Assembly (NCBI RefSeq): GCF_000607165.1
Contig: NZ_JFZG01000035.1
Span: forward strand, 1 to 35,033
Direction: 5' to 3'
DNA: 35,033 bases
Source: Ralstonia pickettii
Lineage (GTDB): Bacteria > Pseudomonadota > Gammaproteobacteria > Burkholderiales > Burkholderiaceae
The notes below the pieces were generated by a model. The model did no database searches and was not told the origin of the DNA. It worked only from the letters and a program-made list of their open reading frames with translations. Shown one piece after another: positions 24,856 through 32,891 of the stretch. The position numbers were made by a program, and so were the translations under genes. How positions within the stretch are numbered: the stretch's first letter is position 1; the number at the start of each line of letters is the position of its first letter.

Positions 24856-26076
24856 TCAATTAGCGCTATTGACGCTGCCGGAGGCAGCCGTGCTCAGATA
24901 CAGTGCCCCTTCGTTGGCGGCCAGCTCGCCTGCGTTCAGGCCTTCGAGCACCTGCACAAAGCCATCCTGCTCCAGGCCAAGCTTGATCACGCGCCGCGCA
25001 AAGCGCTTGCGGTCGGTCGTAACCCACGCGGTCATGGTGCCGTCGCCTTCGCGGACCACGCCGTCCATCGCCAACGCTGGGGATTGGATGGGCGCGCCGG
25101 TGGTGATGTCGAATGAAGTGAACATGCCGGGGCGCAGTTCGTGCTTCGGGTCGTCGATTTCCGAACGCACCAGGATGCGGTGCGTGTTGGCGTCGACCGA
25201 TGCACCCACGGTGGTGATCTTGCCGTTGAAGACCCGGCTTGGGAACGCCATGACGTGAATCTTGACCGGCTGGCCGACGTGCAGCAGCGGTGCATCGGCT
25301 TCCGGCACGAACGCCTGCATCCACATGGTGGACACATCAGCCACCGTGAATGGCGCCGTACCGTTGCCGGGCTGCAAGAGCAAGCCTGGCTGCGCGCTGC
25401 GCGCGGTCACCTGGCCCGAGATCGGGCTCACCACCGTCAGCAGCGAATCAGTCTTGCGCGTCTGCACGATCTGGTCCATCTGTGCGGGCGTCTTGCCGAA
25501 CACAGCCAGGGCTTCACGCGCGGCCTTGTAGGCCGCCTCGGCGGCTTGCTGGTCGGAGATAGCCTGGTCCAGATCCTTCTGTGCCAGGCCCTGGATCTCA
25601 TACAACTGGCGCGCACGAGCGAGCGCATCAGTCGTCAACTTGCGCGTACCAGCAGTGGAAATCAGCGTGGATTCCGCTTGCACCAGATCAGGGCTGTCGA
25701 TATCGAACAGCGGCTTGCCCTTGGCAACGATGTCGCCCACCTTGGCGTAGGTGTTGCGGATCTTGCCTTGGTACGACGTGAAGACCTGCACAGCGCGGTC
25801 CTCGTTGAAGTCGATATTGCCCACCGCCTCGCGCCGGTTGGCGAATTCGCGCAACTCTACGGGCGCAACCTTGATGTACTGCAATTGGCCCTGGCTCAAG
25901 GTCACGGCCTGCCCATCGCGTGAGGGTGGCGCTGGCACGGTGACCGGCGCGGCTGCATACGATGGTGTGGGCGCAGCTTCCGAGCGCTTTTGCCCCCAGA
26001 TTCCCCACATCAGGCCGCCAACGACCAACCCGGCGACAACGCCCCCAATGGCTGCGGACTTGTAATCAACCTGCAC
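24856..26076 (-). CDS. RND periplasmic adaptor (CzcB-like membrane fusion protein)
   Basis: A 406-aa protein with a single N-terminal membrane anchor (AIGGVVAGLVVGGLMWGIW) and a Pro/Ala-rich linker. The lipoyl half-motifs are YQGKIRNTYAKVGDIVAKGKP and VVSPISGQVTARSAQPGLLL. They flank a helical hairpin (~125-210), and beta-barrel and membrane-proximal domains follow. It bridges the pump and the outer-membrane channel. The start is a GTG at 26076, with a weak GGGGT ribosome site. I see no long His-rich metal-binding extension such as occurs in C. metallidurans CzcB. It is the first gene of the leftward adaptor-pump operon, divergent from the channel gene. Confidence 0.92.
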   Translation of the reverse strand: MQVDYKSAAIGGVVAGLVVGGLMWGIWGQKRSEAAPTPSYAAAPVTVPAPPSRDGQAVTLSQGQLQYIKVAPVELREFANRREAVGNIDFNEDRAVQVFTSYQGKIRNTYAKVGDIVAKGKPLFDIDSPDLVQAESTLISTAGTRKLTTDALARARQLYEIQGLAQKDLDQAISDQQAAEAAYKAAREALAVFGKTPAQMDQIVQTRKTDSLLTVVSPISGQVTARSAQPGLLLQPGNGTAPFTVADVSTMWMQAFVPEADAPLLHVGQPVKIHVMAFPSRVFNGKITTVGASVDANTHRILVRSEIDDPKHELRPGMFTSFDITTGAPIQSPALAMDGVVREGDGTMTAWVTTDRKRFARRVIKLGLEQDGFVQVLEGLNAGELAANEGALYLSTAASGSVNSAN

Positions 26077-26137
26077 AGCAGTACCCCAGTTGATAGAAAT
26101 TTTGCCCGCATGATGCTGCCCGCACGTGGAGCGGTCT

Positions 26138-26155
26138 ACTGTGATGAATCACAGT
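26138..26155. promoter_or_regulatory. 18-bp palindromic operator candidate ACTGTGAT-GA-ATCACAGT
   Basis: Perfect 8-base arms around GA, in the middle of the 137-base divergent region between the RND adaptor and the outer-membrane channel. The half-site ACTGTGAT recurs at 28709-28716 in another divergent region. It probably binds a dimeric regulator serving both directions, for instance the LuxR-type response regulator. Confidence 0.6.
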
Positions 26156-26213
26156 TCGCAACGATTCGACGCCCCCATAGAATCGGCGCCATTCGACCAA
26201 ACTGGGTGCTTCC

Positions 26214-27731
26214 ATGCCCGCCAACACTGCCCACGGCATGCCATCGTCCGCCACTGTTCTTCTGCGCCTGACCATCGTGGCGGCGGCATGCCTGTTGACC
26301 GCCGCCTGCGCGGTCGGACCGGATTTCAAGACTCCGGATGCTCCGAAAGTGACTGGCTATACGCCCAAGCCGCTGCCGCAGCAGACATCGGCTGCAGCCA
26401 CGCAGGGCGGCGAAGCACAGCGCTTTGTCTCGGGGATGCCAGTTTCCGATCAATGGTGGAAGGCGTTCCAGTCAGAAAAGCTGAACAAGACGATTGCCGA
26501 TGCGATTTCCGCCAGCCCCACGCTGGCCGCCGCCCAGGCTGCACTGCGCGTGGCGCAGCAGCAAACGCGCGCGCAACAAGGAGCGTTCTTCCCAATGCTG
26601 CAAGGCTCGTATCAACCGAGCCGACAGCAAAACGCCGTCGGCACGATTTCGCCCACGCTCACCTCTGGCGCACCGATCTACACCCTGCACACCGCGCAGC
26701 TCACGGTGAGCTATGCCCCAGACGTCTTCGGCCTGAACCGCCGGCAGGTGGAATCACTGAAGGCCACCGAAGAGGCACAGTACTTCCAGATGGAGGCGGC
26801 TCACCTCACCCTTGCGTCCAACATCGTGGTGGCGGCAGTGCAGGAAGCCTCGCTGCGCGCGCAGATTGAAGCGCAACAACGCATTGTCGGCATCAATACG
26901 CAGTTGCTCGACAACCTGCACAAGCAGTTCGCGCTGGGCGCGGTAACGGGGCTGGATATTGCAGCTGCCGAAACGGCGCTTGCGCAGGCCGAGCAGGCGC
27001 TACCCAACCTGCAAAAGCAACTGGCGGTTCAGCGCGATCTGTTGGCTGCACTGGCCGGCAAGCTGCCTAGCGAAGGCATCGCCGAGACGTTCACCTTTGC
27101 AGACTTCACGCTGCCGCAGGACTTGCCCGTGTCGCTGCCATCGGATCTCGTCCGGCAGCGCCCTGACGTGCGCGCAGCCGAAGAACAGCTGCACGCCGCA
27201 ACAGCGCAGGTGGGCGTGGCGATCGCCAATATGCTGCCCCAACTGACGATCACCGGCACCAAGGGCGGCACCGCAGAAATCTTCAGCCAGATGTTCCGGG
27301 ACGGCAACGTCTTCTGGAGCCTGGTCGGCAATGTGGCGCAGACCTTCTTCGATGGTGGTGCGATGCTGGCGAAAAAACGGGCAGCCGATGCGGGGGTCGA
27401 TCAAGCGGAGGCGCAGTACCGTGGCACCGTCATCACTGCATTCCAGAACGTCGCCGATACCCTGCACGCGCTAGATGCCGATGCCGACGTGCTGAAAGCC
27501 GCGCTCAGATCCGAACAGGCAGCACACCGAACTCTAAACATCACGGATAGGCAGCGCGCGATCGGCCAGGTCAACATCCTCGCTGTGCTGAATGCAGAAC
27601 AGGCCTACCAGACTGCTGTGCAAGCCACGATTGGGGCGCGTGCAAACCGATTCGCCGATACGGCAGCGCTGTTTCAAGCCCTAGGTGGCGGGTGGTGGAA
27701 CCGGCCCAACGCTGACGTCGCACGGCGCTAA
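26214..27731 (+). CDS. RND outer-membrane channel lipoprotein (NodT/OprM family)
   Basis: A 505-aa TolC-like outer-membrane efflux protein. The signal sequence ends in the lipobox LTAAC, with lipidated Cys32 followed by AVGPDF, the classic start of NodT-type channels. Two internally repeated helical segments are seen: one around TLAAAQAALRVAQQQTRAQQ and one around DVRAAEEQLHAATAQVGVA. LVRQRPDVRAAEEQL is a family hallmark. It is transcribed away from the adaptor-pump operon, which is unusual since OMF, adaptor and pump genes are commonly codirectional. The shared palindrome in the divergent promoter region could coordinate both arms. Confidence 0.92.
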   Translation: MPANTAHGMPSSATVLLRLTIVAAACLLTAACAVGPDFKTPDAPKVTGYTPKPLPQQTSAAATQGGEAQRFVSGMPVSDQWWKAFQSEKLNKTIADAISASPTLAAAQAALRVAQQQTRAQQGAFFPMLQGSYQPSRQQNAVGTISPTLTSGAPIYTLHTAQLTVSYAPDVFGLNRRQVESLKATEEAQYFQMEAAHLTLASNIVVAAVQEASLRAQIEAQQRIVGINTQLLDNLHKQFALGAVTGLDIAAAETALAQAEQALPNLQKQLAVQRDLLAALAGKLPSEGIAETFTFADFTLPQDLPVSLPSDLVRQRPDVRAAEEQLHAATAQVGVAIANMLPQLTITGTKGGTAEIFSQMFRDGNVFWSLVGNVAQTFFDGGAMLAKKRAADAGVDQAEAQYRGTVITAFQNVADTLHALDADADVLKAALRSEQAAHRTLNITDRQRAIGQVNILAVLNAEQAYQTAVQATIGARANRFADTAALFQALGGGWWNRPNADVARR

Positions 27732-27745
27732 AACCGATGAGGCGC

Positions 27746-27766
27746 CAGCCTTCTCGCTGAGGGCTG
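27746..27766. terminator. Hairpin between convergent channel gene and outer-membrane protein gene
   Basis: CAGCC (27746-27750) pairs with GGCTG (27762-27766), extended internally by CTC/GAG across a TT bulge. It lies in the 39-base gap between two convergent stops. It is modest in strength and without a T-run, so it is only a candidate terminator. Confidence 0.4.
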
Positions 27767-27770
27767 ACGG

Positions 27771-28559
27771 TTAACTCAATGGGACTTCAAAGATCCATTT
27801 GAACGTCCACCGGTCGGTGGCGCGCGTTAAGCCTCTGCCCACGCCAAAGTTGAAAACGAACGGCTTGCGATCCACGTCAAACGCGAGAAAGGCCGTGTGC
27901 TGCTGTTCGTATAATGGCAAGACATGGTCGACGCGACCCAGACCGGCGTAGTACTCCAATCCGGCACGAATGCCTGTGGACACCGTACGGGCGATCTTGA
28001 GGGCCGGGGCGAATTCAGGCACGCCACTGCGATCCTGGCCGGAGAGATTCCAGTCGAGCACCGGGTTGAGCGCCCATAGCCATTGCTCATTCTGATAGCC
28101 ATAAATCGGCCGGAGCTCTACCGCTTGTTGTGATTGCTCAAAGCGACTTGCAACATGAGCAAGCTCGACGTTGAGACCAGCGAAGTAACCGACACCGTCT
28201 TCGGGTCGGACGGGCATCCATTTGACGCGCACCTTTGGCCCGGTGACGTAGTAGGTATTTTCGCGCGTGAGCGCGGTTGGGACGTACACACCGAGTTCCA
28301 CCGAAGGCGTCAAGCCGTAAGAGAATTCAGCAGTGCCCCGCCAGCCATGCGGTGTCGTGACCTCGCGCGGATAAGACGGTTCTCCAATGCCGCTTGGCGT
28401 CGTGTTCAGATGCAACTCCAGTCCAAACTCGCCGGGCGCGTTGATGTCACCGGTGTAGACCTGAATCTCATCAGGAAGGACGGCATACGCCGGAAGCGCA
28501 GTTAGACCCAGTACCGTTGCGATGACTCCAACAAGGCTGGATAAGCGAGTGTGTTGCAT
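27771..28559 (-). CDS. Putative outer-membrane protein, unknown function
   Basis: A 262-aa protein from the ATG at 28559, with GGAG 6 bases upstream. The open frame extends further upstream but without support. The signal peptide is MQHTRLSSLVGVIATVLGL... with likely cleavage after AYA. The mature protein starts VLPDEIQVYTGDINAPGEFG and is built of alternating beta-strands with Gly/Tyr/Trp turns, ending in WTFKWIFEVPLS, typical of an outer-membrane barrel. I do not recognise a defined transport family. It is convergent with the RND channel gene and divergent from a lipoprotein gene, across a region carrying CACTGTG repeats. Confidence 0.7.
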   Translation of the reverse strand: MQHTRLSSLVGVIATVLGLTALPAYAVLPDEIQVYTGDINAPGEFGLELHLNTTPSGIGEPSYPREVTTPHGWRGTAEFSYGLTPSVELGVYVPTALTRENTYYVTGPKVRVKWMPVRPEDGVGYFAGLNVELAHVASRFEQSQQAVELRPIYGYQNEQWLWALNPVLDWNLSGQDRSGVPEFAPALKIARTVSTGIRAGLEYYAGLGRVDHVLPLYEQQHTAFLAFDVDRKPFVFNFGVGRGLTRATDRWTFKWIFEVPLS

Positions 28560-28861
28560 GGGGGGCTCCAATTTCTGGCAGCCGAAGCATAGACGTCGTG
28601 CATGCGTTTTTCCGAATAACCCGGTGACGCAAACGAAAACCTGCATGAGATGCGTTTTCGTTTTCACTCTGTCGGTCTTCCTCTTTTACCGCGTTCGACA
28701 AATAGCGCACTGTGATTTGTACGGTATCACTGTGTGGGAGACGTGACCTACACTGAATGGAGGGCAGGACTTTTCAAGTATGCGCTATGCCTATCGAACA
28801 GGTTCGTGGCCATAGGTCCAAATGGAGTATCAAGAGGCAGATGATGGTAGGAGTTCTCAGA
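28560..28861. promoter_or_regulatory. Divergent control region with CACTGTG direct repeats
   Basis: This is the intergenic space between the outer-membrane protein and lipoprotein genes. CACTGTG occurs at 28708-28714 and 28728-28734, exactly 20 bases apart. GTGAT (28712-28716) and ATCAC (28726-28730) also form a dyad. The ACTGTGAT half-site matches the palindrome at 26138-26155. No RNA gene was seen. Confidence 0.45.
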
Positions 28862-29281
28862 ATGCGCTCTCTTCCTTCCGCACTGCAGATGCGCACCATG
28901 AGCACAATGCTGGTCATGTCCCTCGCCGGTTGCTCGACTATCTATGAAGGCAAATATGCCTACGACGAGGGATGGAGACTCGGAGAAATCGAAAAGATTG
29001 GTGCACCAGCGGATCTGGGGCGGTTCGGAGCGCTGTGCCGCCAAAGGCGAGACCTGTCTGCAGCGTATCCTCCGGTTGCTGTCGTAAGGTTCGACTTCGG
29101 AACCACGGCCGGCAGATATATGCATAGCAGCCATAAACTGCAACACGTGGTGGTGCAACTGCCTCTCGACAGCCCGTTGAAAAAGGACGCGCACGTATAC
29201 GTGAACATCCGGGATTGCGAGCAACCCCTTGTCCCCGTTGGCAAACTGGACTCAAAACCGCTTCAGCTACCCGGCGCGTGA
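28862..29281 (+). CDS. Small lipoprotein, unknown function
   Basis: A 139-aa protein from the ATG at 28862, chosen because AGGAG lies 8 bases upstream. The frame is open back to 28757, but those starts lack ribosome sites. The signal sequence MRSLPSALQMRTMSTMLVMS ends in the lipobox LAGC. The mature lipoprotein is small and mixed alpha/beta, with two Cys residues (ALCRQRR and IRDCEQP) that could form a disulphide. No family is recognised. It is divergent from the neighbouring outer-membrane protein gene and convergent with the NRAMP-like gene, with a 31-base gap. Confidence 0.6.
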   Translation: MRSLPSALQMRTMSTMLVMSLAGCSTIYEGKYAYDEGWRLGEIEKIGAPADLGRFGALCRQRRDLSAAYPPVAVVRFDFGTTAGRYMHSSHKLQHVVVQLPLDSPLKKDAHVYVNIRDCEQPLVPVGKLDSKPLQLPGA

Positions 29282-29312
29282 GGCAAGATGTATGTAGGCT
29301 GTTGGCCTAGCC

Positions 29313-30956
29313 TCATCCCGTCACCAGCCCAGCGATCCGCACCAGCACCAGTCCAGCGGCCACCACGAGATAAGCCCGCAGCACAAACATCCACGTGCGC
29401 TTGAGCGGTGTCCAACGTGCTGGCGTGAGCTGCTCCAGCGGCGGCATGGTCCAGTGGTCGCGATCGAGCACGCTCACGCGCAGTGGATGCTGGGGTCGAT
29501 GACTGCGCCGCTCGATGTGCCACAACACCAGCGACATGACAATGGCGATGAGCGAACCGCCGATCAGGATCGCGCCGATCTCGAATTCGCCGATGCCGGG
29601 AAACAGCACCGCCGCCGTCAGGATGACGGAGAGCATCACCAGCACCGCCACCACACCGCCGGTGAAGATGTTCATCGCGCGGCCGTTCGTCCAGGGGCCC
29701 AGCACAGCCTTGTCATTGCACAACAGCAGCAGGAACACCGTCGCGCTCGGCAGCAGCACGCCGGCCAGTGATTGCACCGCGTTGGTCAACAGCCCGAGCG
29801 GCACACCCGGCGTCAGCACCAACCCTGCGGCCAGCAGCGTCAGCCCGAAGTAAATCGCATAGAAACCCTTGGCCTCCGTCGGCTTGCGATGCAGCGAATG
29901 CCGTACAGCGAACACATCGCCGATAGCATAGGCCGTGGACAGCGACACCGCGCATGCGCCGATGATGCTGGCGTCCAACAGCGCGATCGCAAACAGCACA
30001 CCGGCCCAGCGGCCCGAGTGCGCTTCCAACCCTTTCGCCGTGCCCAGTGCATCGGTGTAGTTGCCAAACTCTGGCGTACCGTGGAAGGCCTGCGCGCTGA
30101 AGGCGATCATCGCCACGGCACCGGCAATCACGAGCACGATGCCCAGCCACAGGTCCGCTCGCTCATAGCGGATGAAGCGCGCGGTGATCCGCTTGTCGAT
30201 CACGTAGCTCTGCTGGAAGAACAACTGCCACGGCGCCACCGTCGTCCCCACGATGGCGATGATCAGCAGCATTACCTCCGCCAGCGGTGCACCGGCCGGT
30301 AGAGCAGGCACGAAGAAGTCGCGCGCCACCTGCCCCATCGGCGGGTGCACCATCACAAAGATGGGAATAAGCGTGAGGCTGCCCGCCACCAGCAGCAGCG
30401 CAAAGCGCTCGAAGCGGCGGAAGTCGCCCGTGGAGGCGGCCAGCATCACCAGCGCGGCCGCTGCACACACGCCCCAATGACGCGGGATGCCGAGATACTC
30501 CAGCGCCAGGCTGATGCCGATGAATTCCGTCACCAAGGTCAGCGCGTTCACCAGAAACAGGTCGATGACGGAGAAGCTGCCCCAGAACTTGCCGAAGCGC
30601 GCAAAGATCAGCCGCGCATGGCCGACGCGCGTGACGGCGCCCAGGCGCAGCACCATCTCCTGGTTCACGTACAGCACAGGGATCAGCAGCAGCAACGTCC
30701 AGAGCAGCGTGGTGCCGTAGTTCTGCCCGGCCTGCGTGTAGGTGCCGAAGGCGCCGGCATCGTTGTCGCCGACCATCACGATCAGGCCGGGCCCGAGGAT
30801 GGCGAGCAATGTACGCAAGCGCGCACGCCAGCTATCACGCGCGCCGGTGTCATGGTGGGCGATGGTGCCGAGCGCCCCACGGATGTCGCCCACATGGGCG
30901 TCGTCGAGAGCGGCATGACGTGGTGGTGTGTCGATGCCCGAAGTCAGTTGGGTCAT
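29313..30956 (-). CDS. NRAMP-related divalent cation transporter with altered metal site
   Basis: A 547-aa membrane protein from the ATG at 30956, with GGAGG five bases upstream. The frame extends to 31262 without support. The NRAMP (SLC11) fold is recognisable: GPGLIVMVGDNDAGAFGTY in helix 1 and GTTVAPWQLFFQQS in helix 6. However, the canonical DPGN of helix 1 is GDNDAG, and the MPH of helix 6 is APW. These motifs hold the transition-metal ligands of MntH, so Mn/Fe selectivity is doubtful. It resembles the NRAMP-related magnesium transporter group, which is inference. At 547 aa it is longer than MntH (~412), with an extra ~70-residue C-terminal segment. It lies downstream of a leader ORF and a porin gene on the same strand. 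Confidence 0.82.
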   Translation of the reverse strand: MTQLTSGIDTPPRHAALDDAHVGDIRGALGTIAHHDTGARDSWRARLRTLLAILGPGLIVMVGDNDAGAFGTYTQAGQNYGTTLLWTLLLLIPVLYVNQEMVLRLGAVTRVGHARLIFARFGKFWGSFSVIDLFLVNALTLVTEFIGISLALEYLGIPRHWGVCAAAALVMLAASTGDFRRFERFALLLVAGSLTLIPIFVMVHPPMGQVARDFFVPALPAGAPLAEVMLLIIAIVGTTVAPWQLFFQQSYVIDKRITARFIRYERADLWLGIVLVIAGAVAMIAFSAQAFHGTPEFGNYTDALGTAKGLEAHSGRWAGVLFAIALLDASIIGACAVSLSTAYAIGDVFAVRHSLHRKPTEAKGFYAIYFGLTLLAAGLVLTPGVPLGLLTNAVQSLAGVLLPSATVFLLLLCNDKAVLGPWTNGRAMNIFTGGVVAVLVMLSVILTAAVLFPGIGEFEIGAILIGGSLIAIVMSLVLWHIERRSHRPQHPLRVSVLDRDHWTMPPLEQLTPARWTPLKRTWMFVLRAYLVVAAGLVLVRIAGLVTG

Positions 30957-30999
30957 AGCGACCTCCGATTTGTTATTGGGTGATTGGATGACCCACCGG

Positions 31000-31206
31000 T
31001 TACCAATAGGTGCGCGACAGCCGGACGGCAGCGGCAGCGTAGCCGTGGTTGGAGAGCGGCTGCCCACCGTCGTCAGCACGCCGGTTGGAGGTGGCGGGCA
31101 CGGCGTTGGCACGCTCGGGCGCACCGGCCCGGGCCTGCACGAACGGCGAGCTGAACGGCAGCGCGATTGCCGAGAAACGACGGGCGGGGATGTTGAATTT
31201 GCGCAT
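31000..31206 (-). CDS. 68-aa leader-type ORF upstream of the NRAMP-like gene
   Basis: The ATG at 31206 has an excellent GAGGAG ribosome site five bases upstream. The product begins MRKFNIPARRFSAIALPFSS, is basic and rich in Ala/Arg, and ends in RTYW. It resembles no known protein. It ends 43 bases before the transporter start. Its last two sense codons (TAT TGG, 31003-31008) can pair with CCAATA (30974-30979) just upstream of the transporter's ribosome site. That arrangement fits a translated regulatory leader, though a genuine small envelope peptide is also possible. Confidence 0.6.
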   Translation of the reverse strand: MRKFNIPARRFSAIALPFSSPFVQARAGAPERANAVPATSNRRADDGGQPLSNHGYAAAAVRLSRTYW

Positions 31207-31217
31207 AGGTACTCCTC

Positions 31218-31285
31218 GCCACATGCGCACGACGGGTGCATGGCATGCGGCAATCGCCGCACAGGGGTCGTCTTACCCTGGCGGC
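31218..31285 (-). promoter_or_regulatory. Leader with three mutually exclusive hairpins next to a ribosome site
   Basis: Read leftward, helix A pairs GCCGC-CAGGG with CCCTG-T-GCGGC (31256-31285). Helix B pairs GCGGC with GCCGC around a 4-base loop (31247-31260). Helix C pairs GCCGCATG with CATGTGGC, including one G-U (31218-31251). B shares a strand with each of A and C, so B excludes both. Helix C ends directly against the GAGGAG ribosome site (31212-31217) of the leader ORF. A further hairpin CTTGCC/GGCAAG lies upstream at 31324-31340. No known riboswitch family was recognised. Confidence 0.55.
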
Positions 31286-31442
31286 AGATTCAAACAATCA
31301 AGGAGCGATGCAGACACCGCTGCCTTGCCTGGGCGGCAAGTCAGCAGCAGGGAAAACCGTGCGGCGGACTGGCCTAGTGGGAAACTGATGTGGTTGTCGG
31401 ATAAGGTCGACTCGGACTGTCCATATGGGTCCTCCGTAGGCG

Positions 31443-32891
31443 TTAGAACTCCGCGTGGGCACGAATGCCAAAGAACTTGGCAGGCCCGCGGTCCCGGTTG
31501 TAACCGGGGTTCTGGATCAACTGAAAATCGGGGCTGAGCGTGATGCCCTTGACCGGTTGAAAGCTGTAGAACACTTCGAGTATGCGCTCGTGGCCATAGT
31601 TCAGTGCGCCGTCACCCAGGAAGGCGCCGCTGCCGCCCGCCGCCAGATAGGCACGATGATCCGGGCCCAGCATGTTGAGCGAAAAGGCCGCCCCCAACAC
31701 ATCATTCGGCCGCCCCCAGGACGTGCCCTTGAGCAGACCGCCGAACGACACGTTGCGGCCCACCTCGGTAAAAGCATAGGTCTCGGTCTTGTCATCCGAC
31801 CAGTTCAGGCGGGTGAACAGGCCCAGGTTTTCGCCCACTTTCTGCTCGAACGACAGGCCGACGCCCACCTTGGCGTGCTCGCGCCGCACCTGGCTCAGGT
31901 CTGGCGCGGCACCGGTGGCCTGCCCGAGCGCAATCGCATCATCAAAGCGGCCCATGCGCGCGAAGTTGCGCCAGCCCAGCAAGCGCACCTTGCCCTCCTG
32001 GCCGAACAGCGTGTAGCGCTTTTCAAGCTCCAGCATGTCGCCGTAGTGCTTCAGAAAACGCGTGTCGAGCGGCAAGCCGTTGGACTCAAGCGGTTGCAGG
32101 AATCGGCCCGCGCGGACGGCCCAGCCCAGCTCGCTGTCGATGTACTCCAGCGCAACGCCCCAGCTGTAGCCGCGCGCATCGGCCGCATAGTCGAACGACG
32201 GGTGCGTCATGAACGACCAGTTCAGGAACTGCGTGCGCGGGTCGTGCGCGTACTCCACGGCATCAAAGACATCGAGCACCGGCAGATTGCCCGCGGTCAG
32301 CACCACGCGACGCTTGTCGACCACGTCAGCGAACTGGTTGAAGTCGGCGTCGACCTTTTCTGTGTCACCGCCCAGGCCCCAGGTCTGACGCATGAAAACG
32401 CGGGCGCGGTACAGCGTCGGGTCAGTGCCCGTGACCTTGGCCAACTCGCCGTTGGTGGGGCCACCCAGGCCATGCAGATCGGAGAACGCCTTGCCCATCA
32501 CCACTTCCGGGTTGAAGTGGAATTCCGCGCCCTTCCACAGCCGCATGCCCAGGTCCAGCGTCGTGCTGAAGGAATAACTCGTGGCGCGGCCCGCCGTCAG
32601 GCTGTTGTCGCCGCTGTACGGCGACTTGAAGGCGGGCTTGGCTTGCCAGACCCACGTCGATTGGCCATGGAAGCCGAAGCGGTCGCCCAACTCACCACCG
32701 GCAGGCAGCGCATCTGCAGCCGGAGCAGAAGCCGGAGCTTCTTGCGCTTGGGCAGCATGCGTGAAAGCAGAGAACAAAGCCATCGCAGCCAGCAAGGCCG
32801 GACGACGGAGGGGACGCAGAGCAGCAGCGCGCACCAGAACGAGCGGACGCACTGCAACCCAAGCGTACTGCAGCATCGAGAAAAACAGCAT
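31443..32891 (-). CDS. OprB-like carbohydrate-selective porin family protein
   Basis: A 482-aa outer-membrane porin from the ATG at 32891, with GGGAGG just upstream. The frame extends to 33050 without support. It has a long basic N-region and a hydrophobic core LLAAMALFSAFTHAAQAQ, with cleavage near AQA|QEA. The mature barrel has family-typical FGFHGQSTWVWQ, NPEVVMGKAF and NDVLGAAFS, and C-terminal strand FFGIRAHAEF ends in Phe, as outer-membrane barrels do. OprB family members admit sugars, but here it precedes the leader ORF and NRAMP-like gene on the same strand with no strong terminator between. Passage of metal or a metal-chelate is therefore a reasonable guess. Confidence 0.8.
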   Translation of the reverse strand: MLFFSMLQYAWVAVRPLVLVRAAALRPLRRPALLAAMALFSAFTHAAQAQEAPASAPAADALPAGGELGDRFGFHGQSTWVWQAKPAFKSPYSGDNSLTAGRATSYSFSTTLDLGMRLWKGAEFHFNPEVVMGKAFSDLHGLGGPTNGELAKVTGTDPTLYRARVFMRQTWGLGGDTEKVDADFNQFADVVDKRRVVLTAGNLPVLDVFDAVEYAHDPRTQFLNWSFMTHPSFDYAADARGYSWGVALEYIDSELGWAVRAGRFLQPLESNGLPLDTRFLKHYGDMLELEKRYTLFGQEGKVRLLGWRNFARMGRFDDAIALGQATGAAPDLSQVRREHAKVGVGLSFEQKVGENLGLFTRLNWSDDKTETYAFTEVGRNVSFGGLLKGTSWGRPNDVLGAAFSLNMLGPDHRAYLAAGGSGAFLGDGALNYGHERILEVFYSFQPVKGITLSPDFQLIQNPGYNRDRGPAKFFGIRAHAEF

